A DNA stretch of 64,000 bases from Bacteroides mediterraneensis. GTDB taxonomy: Bacteria > Bacteroidota > Bacteroidia > Bacteroidales > Bacteroidaceae. The notes under the pieces are model-generated. The model saw nothing but the letters and a program-made list of their open reading frames with translations. It was not told the DNA's origin and searched no databases. Each line of letters opens with the position of its first letter. The first letter of the stretch is position 1. Positions 60,619 through 64,000 of this stretch are shown in pieces. Where the stretch lies: the NCBI RefSeq assembly GCF_025993685.1, contig NZ_DAJPEN010000001.1, positions 434,001-498,000 on the forward strand, written 5' to 3'. A program made the position numbers and the translations under genes.

Positions 60619-60937
60619 TTATGGGATGGCTTGGTAGCCATGGGCTGTCAGCCAGTTACGGTTATATCCTTTATAGTTGAAGTGCCAGACTGATGAGTGC
60701 CTCTGCGGCTTCCGGATGCAGATAAGCCTCTTTAAGATCTGTGTATAAGACTTTTCCTACAAAGTTGTCGGCTTTCGCATACATTAAATCTACCCGTATG
60801 CTTGGGTCGAGTGAATGTATGTTGACCAGTCCTTTTTCCTGCATGTGCCGGACAGAGGAACTTTCGGTCTGTCCCCACCCCGTGAGGAAGCCGACAAACA
60901 ACATGACAGCAGTAATTGTAAATTTGTTCATTTTCAT
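60619..60937 (-). pseudogene. VanX-like D-Ala-D-Ala dipeptidase (M15D) with internal deletion
   Basis: From ATG 60937 the minus strand encodes a signal peptide and the N-terminus of an M15D dipeptidase (VNIHSLDPSIRVDLMYAKAD, NFVGKVLYTDL, AYLHPEAAEAL), ending at a premature stop at 60671. In another frame directly across that point the DNA encodes WHFNYKGYNRNWLTAHGYQA-IP and a stop at 60619, which is the C-terminal end of the same family, including the metal-ligand His of W-H-F. The middle (roughly 100 or more residues with the S-x-H-x-x-G-x-A-x-D core) is missing, so the gene is dead. Confidence 0.82.
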
Positions 60938-60949
60938 ATTCTGATTGTT

Positions 60950-61912
60950 CTAATAACTGATTTTTTGACATTCCAGATAGAGGGGTTGCTCCTTCTCTGT
61001 CTGGAATTGGCGGAAGACATATCTTTGGGTCCAGTTTCCCTGTCCGTCAATGGCGTTATCAGGATATTCATATCGGAAGATGTCAGAAATTGGCTCAGGG
61101 TTGTATACGGTGTTCCCAAATTCATCGAATGTGGTATAGTTGAGTCTTTTTTCCAGAATGGGCAATCCTTGTTCGTTGTAATAAAAATATACGATATAGG
61201 AGGGCTGTTCGCTGATGGAAGTATATTCTATCGTTTTGACAAGCTGTTCCTGCTCATTGTATAAATTAATACTTCTGTTTTCGGGGCGGACGTAATTTCG
61301 GCAGCTATCAATGTAACGTGCGTAGTAGGCACTGTCTGTTATGGGGTAGCTGTCATATTGAGTGGCTGTTTCCGAAGAGAAAAATGAGAGAAGAATATGG
61401 TCTTTTTCGATGAAAGAGATGGTGTCTCGCCTTGTTAAAAGAAGGGAATCACTGGAATAATCCATGGTGTATTCTTCCTGGATGAGATTGTATACAGAAT
61501 TTTGTTGGATGGGAGAATCGTTGTACTGACTGACCCAGTTCCTTTGGTATGAGGTGAGACTGTTTTCTGCGATTTGTAGTACACAATATCTTCCTTCCGG
61601 GTCGAAAAAATAACGGAGTGAGGTCGAAGGGCGTCCATCATATATGTGATGGAATTCTTGGACGTCGCCTCCGTTTGTAAAATAAATGCGATAAGAAAAT
61701 TCGGAGAATGAATCAATTTCTTTTCCGATGGTAATAGCTCCGGATTGTGGGTCTTGTGAGATTTCGAAAGTCTGATGGTAAAGGCTTTGCGGATTTCCTT
61801 TCAGAAAATAGTCGTTGCGTGCATCGCTATTTTGGATAAGGGGTAGATAGCTTTGTGCACTCAGTGACGTATACAACAATACTTCAATAAGGATGAAAAA
61901 GATTGTTCTCAT
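60950..61912 (-). CDS. Uncharacterised secreted protein
   Basis: A 320-residue protein with a signal peptide (about 1-19, ending SLSAQ). The mature part is rich in Tyr, Ser, Gln and Asp, with YD-repeat-like phrases: TSLRYFFDPEGRYCVLQIA, NLYNEQEQLVKTIEYTS and VYFYYNEQGLPILEKRLNY. This looks like short beta-hairpin repeats seen in many Bacteroidetes proteins, but no full repeat domain is clear. It lies 12 nt upstream of the broken dipeptidase start, so the two were probably one operon. Function unknown. Confidence 0.72.
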   Translation of the reverse strand: MRTIFFILIEVLLYTSLSAQSYLPLIQNSDARNDYFLKGNPQSLYHQTFEISQDPQSGAITIGKEIDSFSEFSYRIYFTNGGDVQEFHHIYDGRPSTSLRYFFDPEGRYCVLQIAENSLTSYQRNWVSQYNDSPIQQNSVYNLIQEEYTMDYSSDSLLLTRRDTISFIEKDHILLSFFSSETATQYDSYPITDSAYYARYIDSCRNYVRPENRSINLYNEQEQLVKTIEYTSISEQPSYIVYFYYNEQGLPILEKRLNYTTFDEFGNTVYNPEPISDIFRYEYPDNAIDGQGNWTQRYVFRQFQTEKEQPLYLECQKISY

Positions 61913-61963
61913 AAGGCTGGTTCCTTTTTTTAATTAAACGTTATCTTTCATCCCAAATTTCAA

Positions 61964-62028
61964 TATAAAAAATAAAAAACCTGTCATTAAATTCACCTAT
62001 GGCAATCGGGTAAATTTAATGACAGGTT
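61964..62028 (-). terminator. Rho-independent terminator of the PBP1A gene
   Basis: AACCTGTCATTAAATT (61978-61993) pairs perfectly with AATTTAATGACAGGTT (62013-62028), 16 bp. On the minus strand a long T-rich run follows. It lies 29 nt after the stop at 62057. Confidence 0.9.
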
Positions 62029-62056
62029 GAGAAGTTAATACGAAAATATATTTTTA

Positions 62057-64000
62057 TTATTCCAATGGCATTGATGCATCTTCTTCCGTTTCGAACCGCA
62101 GGGAGTCACTCAGCGTCATGTAAATGGAATCGCTGTCGCTGTAATGCGGGAAATAGTCGTTACAGTCCCATGAGCGGTCCAGTTTCTCCTTCGGTTGCGG
62201 GAACTTTGCCACATAAAGCGGAGCCAGCTTGGGGTCGGCCAGCACTTTTTCCATGAAGTAGCCGAACACGGGAAGTGCCGTGCGGCTGCCCTGTCCCAGT
62301 TCTCCCGTGCGGAAATGGATGCTGCGGTATTCTCCACCTACCCAGGCACCTCCCACCAGGTTGGGACTGACGCCTACGAACCAGGCATCGGAGTGGTTCG
62401 ACGAAGTACCGGTCTTTCCGCCGAATTCCGTCCCTTTGTCAAAGATGCGGAAACGCCAGAGGGCCTGTGAGGTACCTCCCGGACAGGTCAGTCCCCCTCT
62501 CAGCATCTGTTGCATGAGGTAAGCACTGGCGTAGGGGATGGCCTGTGTCTTTTCCGGTTCTTCTTCGTAAATGACGTGTCCGTCTTTGTCTTCCACCCGC
62601 GTGATGAGTATCGGGCGGATGGCTTCTCCATCGTTGACTACCGTACCGTAGGCCGAAACGAGTTCCAGCAAGGACACATCGGAAGCGCCCAGACTCAGGG
62701 CCGGAGTTTCTTCCAGTGGGGTACGGATGCCCATGTTGCGGGCGGTGCGGGCTATATTGGAGATGCCGACTTCATGTGCCACATTGGCGGCGATGGTGTT
62801 GACAGACTGGGCGAATGCCATTTTCAGGGACATGGTGTCGAGGGTGGCACCTCCGTTGGCATTGTGCGGCATCCAGAGTTTCTTCTCTCCGTTCTCTTCC
62901 ACTTCCCAGGGAATATTCTCGTCTACCCGTAAGTCGCAGGGAGAAAGTCCTTGGTTCATGGCCTCTGTATAGACAAACAGTTTAAAAGTAGACCCTGGCT
63001 GACGTTTGGACAGTACTTTGTCGTATTTCCACGACTGGAAGTTGATGTCGCCTACCCAGGCTTTCACTTCTCCGGTATGCGGGGCGATGGCCACGAAACC
63101 GCAGTGCATGAAGCGTTCCATGTAGCGGATGGAGTCCATGGTGCTGAAGGTCGTATCCTTTTGCCCCAGTTGGTAGTCGAACACTTTACAGCGGTGAGGC
63201 AGGTTCAGGTAATAGGCAATGGAGTCGGTCTGACTGCCGTATTTGTGCGACAGATACTGATAGGCCGGCGTTTTTTCAGCCAAATCTTCGATAAAGTGAG
63301 GAATCTCTTCTCCACTTCGGTCTCGCCAGGGAGCTTGTGTGCCCCAGTGGGCATCAAATTTTTTCTGTACTTCCCGCATCTGCCGGTCGACGGCCTCTTC
63401 CGCATAGCGTTGCATCCGGCTGTCGATGGTGGTATAGATTTTCAGTCCGTCTCCATATAAGTCGATGTCATTCTCCTTGCACCAGCTTTTCAGTTCGTTG
63501 GCTACGGCTTCGCGGAAGTAGAGAGCCAGTCCGGTGTTGTAGCTTTCTTGCCTGAATTTCAAGATTGTGGGCAGCTGCCGGATAGAATCGAGCTGGTGTT
63601 TGTTCAGAAAATGGTGTTCGTACAGTTTGCCCAACACCACATTCCGTCGCGAAAGACTGTTTTTCGGATTGATACGGGGGTTGTAGTAGGTAGTGGCTTT
63701 CAGCAGCCCAATCAGGGTAGCTGCTTGCTCTACGGTGATTTTGTCGGGCGTAGTATTAAAATAGGTATGGCAGGCCGTTTTGATACCGAAGGCGTTGCTG
63801 CCGAAGTCTACGGTATTGAAATACATGGTCAGGATGTCTTCCTTGCTGTACAGCATCTCAATCTTGACGGCGGTGACCCATTCTTTGGCTTTCATAATCA
63901 GCAGTTTTACACCGGGAATATAGCCCAGCAGACCGGTGGAATACTGCGAGCGGACTTTAAACAGGTTTTTCACCAGCTGCTGGGTGATGGTGCTGGCACC
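62057..64000 (-). CDS. Penicillin-binding protein 1A, bifunctional, partial at window edge
   Basis: The frame is open to the window end, so the gene starts outside. The visible part begins GASTITQQLVKNLF, a glycosyltransferase-51 motif, and continues the GT51 domain (KIEMLYSKEDILTMYFNTVDFG). The transpeptidase domain follows: SxxK as GSTFK, SxN as SVN in FAQSVNTIAANVA, and KTGT in GGKTGTSSNHSDAWFVG. It polymerises glycan strands and cross-links peptides in the periplasm. An internal ATG at 63973 is not the start. The C-terminus ends in an acidic tail (ETEEDASMPLE). A strong terminator lies downstream. Confidence 0.95.
   Translation of the reverse strand, partial: GASTITQQLVKNLFKVRSQYSTGLLGYIPGVKLLIMKAKEWVTAVKIEMLYSKEDILTMYFNTVDFGSNAFGIKTACHTYFNTTPDKITVEQAATLIGLLKATTYYNPRINPKNSLSRRNVVLGKLYEHHFLNKHQLDSIRQLPTILKFRQESYNTGLALYFREAVANELKSWCKENDIDLYGDGLKIYTTIDSRMQRYAEEAVDRQMREVQKKFDAHWGTQAPWRDRSGEEIPHFIEDLAEKTPAYQYLSHKYGSQTDSIAYYLNLPHRCKVFDYQLGQKDTTFSTMDSIRYMERFMHCGFVAIAPHTGEVKAWVGDINFQSWKYDKVLSKRQPGSTFKLFVYTEAMNQGLSPCDLRVDENIPWEVEENGEKKLWMPHNANGGATLDTMSLKMAFAQSVNTIAANVAHEVGISNIARTARNMGIRTPLEETPALSLGASDVSLLELVSAYGTVVNDGEAIRPILITRVEDKDGHVIYEEEPEKTQAIPYASAYLMQQMLRGGLTCPGGTSQALWRFRIFDKGTEFGGKTGTSSNHSDAWFVGVSPNLVGGAWVGGEYRSIHFRTGELGQGSRTALPVFGYFMEKVLADPKLAPLYVAKFPQPKEKLDRSWDCNDYFPHYSDSDSIYMTLSDSLRFETEEDASMPLE

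Noticed and set aside
63973..64000. ATG at 63973 as the PBP1A start
   Set aside because: The frame stays open to the window end and encodes the GT51 motif GASTITQQL just upstream, so the true start is outside.
1..64000. tRNA, rRNA, insertion sequences or a prophage
   Set aside because: I looked for cloverleaf-like segments in the gaps and for transposase motifs and found none; the only mobile-element trace is the integrase remnant near 21.0-21.5 kb.

Overview
The window reads as chromosomal DNA of a gut Bacteroidota, most likely Bacteroides or Phocaeicola. I infer this from the TonB-dependent and carboxypeptidase-regulatory-type outer-membrane barrels, a very large hybrid two-component sensor with a C-terminal AraC domain, a BtuB/BtuG-type cobalamin locus, and repeated TAnnTTTG -7 promoter boxes in front of genes. 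No rRNA, tRNA or CRISPR array was seen. The right end cuts a gene: the PBP1A reading frame runs off the window.

Layout. 1-6.4 kb: two related outer-membrane barrel proteins flanking two uncharacterised lipoproteins, the first 4 kb visibly A+T-rich. 6.5-11.6 kb: an NlpE-like lipoprotein and a hexuronate module (uxuB-type SDR plus uxuA) bracketed by two AraC regulators. 11.7-17.2 kb: a Bcr/CflA exporter, a Fic protein, then a metal locus made of an AraC regulator with an N-terminal heavy-metal-binding domain, a TonB receptor and a secreted heavy-metal-binding protein. 17.3-21.5 kb: a HAD phosphatase, a Tat-linked operon (Tat-signal aldo/keto reductase, exported CMD-CMD-monooxygenase protein, TatA), then a scar of a dead tyrosine integrase fused to a YoeB toxin tail. 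21.9-23.6 kb: the enigmatic GGGtGRT/NifU-like pair. 23.9-30.2 kb: a DMP19-like protein, a lipoprotein, and the operon yip1-like/smpB/metH/ung. 30.3-36.9 kb: asnA, rmlB, a phosphodiesterase, ppk1 and a K+/H+ antiporter.

37.2-43.8 kb is a complete cobalamin uptake operon (riboswitch, then btuB, btuG, btuF, btuC, btuD). It may functionally support the B12-dependent MetH at 26.8-29.6 kb. 43.9-46.1 kb is a tightly overlapping three-gene cassette: a small GNAT-like protein, a DUF3440 PP-loop ATPase (IbrA-like) and a ParB-fold protein (IbrB-like). On the minus strand, 51.3-46.1 kb is a hybrid two-component sensor followed at 13 nt by two half-size chromate transporters. pgk comes next, then a second giant propeller sensor kinase overlapping its own LuxR-type regulator. 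58-64 kb holds a 12-cysteine secreted mini-protein, an exported PepT-like peptidase, a VanX-like dipeptidase pseudogene with an internal deletion, an unknown secreted protein, and PBP1A.

The least explained signal is non-coding. Four intergenic regions (7.6, 25.5, 37.05 and 58.1 kb) each carry four imperfect palindromes repeated every 21-23 nt. The arms are similar within a site. They are shared between the first two sites but differ at the other two, so the architecture is conserved while the sequence is not. The strongest candidates for an underdescribed protein system are the GNAT/IbrA/IbrB cassette, the GGGtGRT/NifU pair and the heavy-metal-domain AraC locus.
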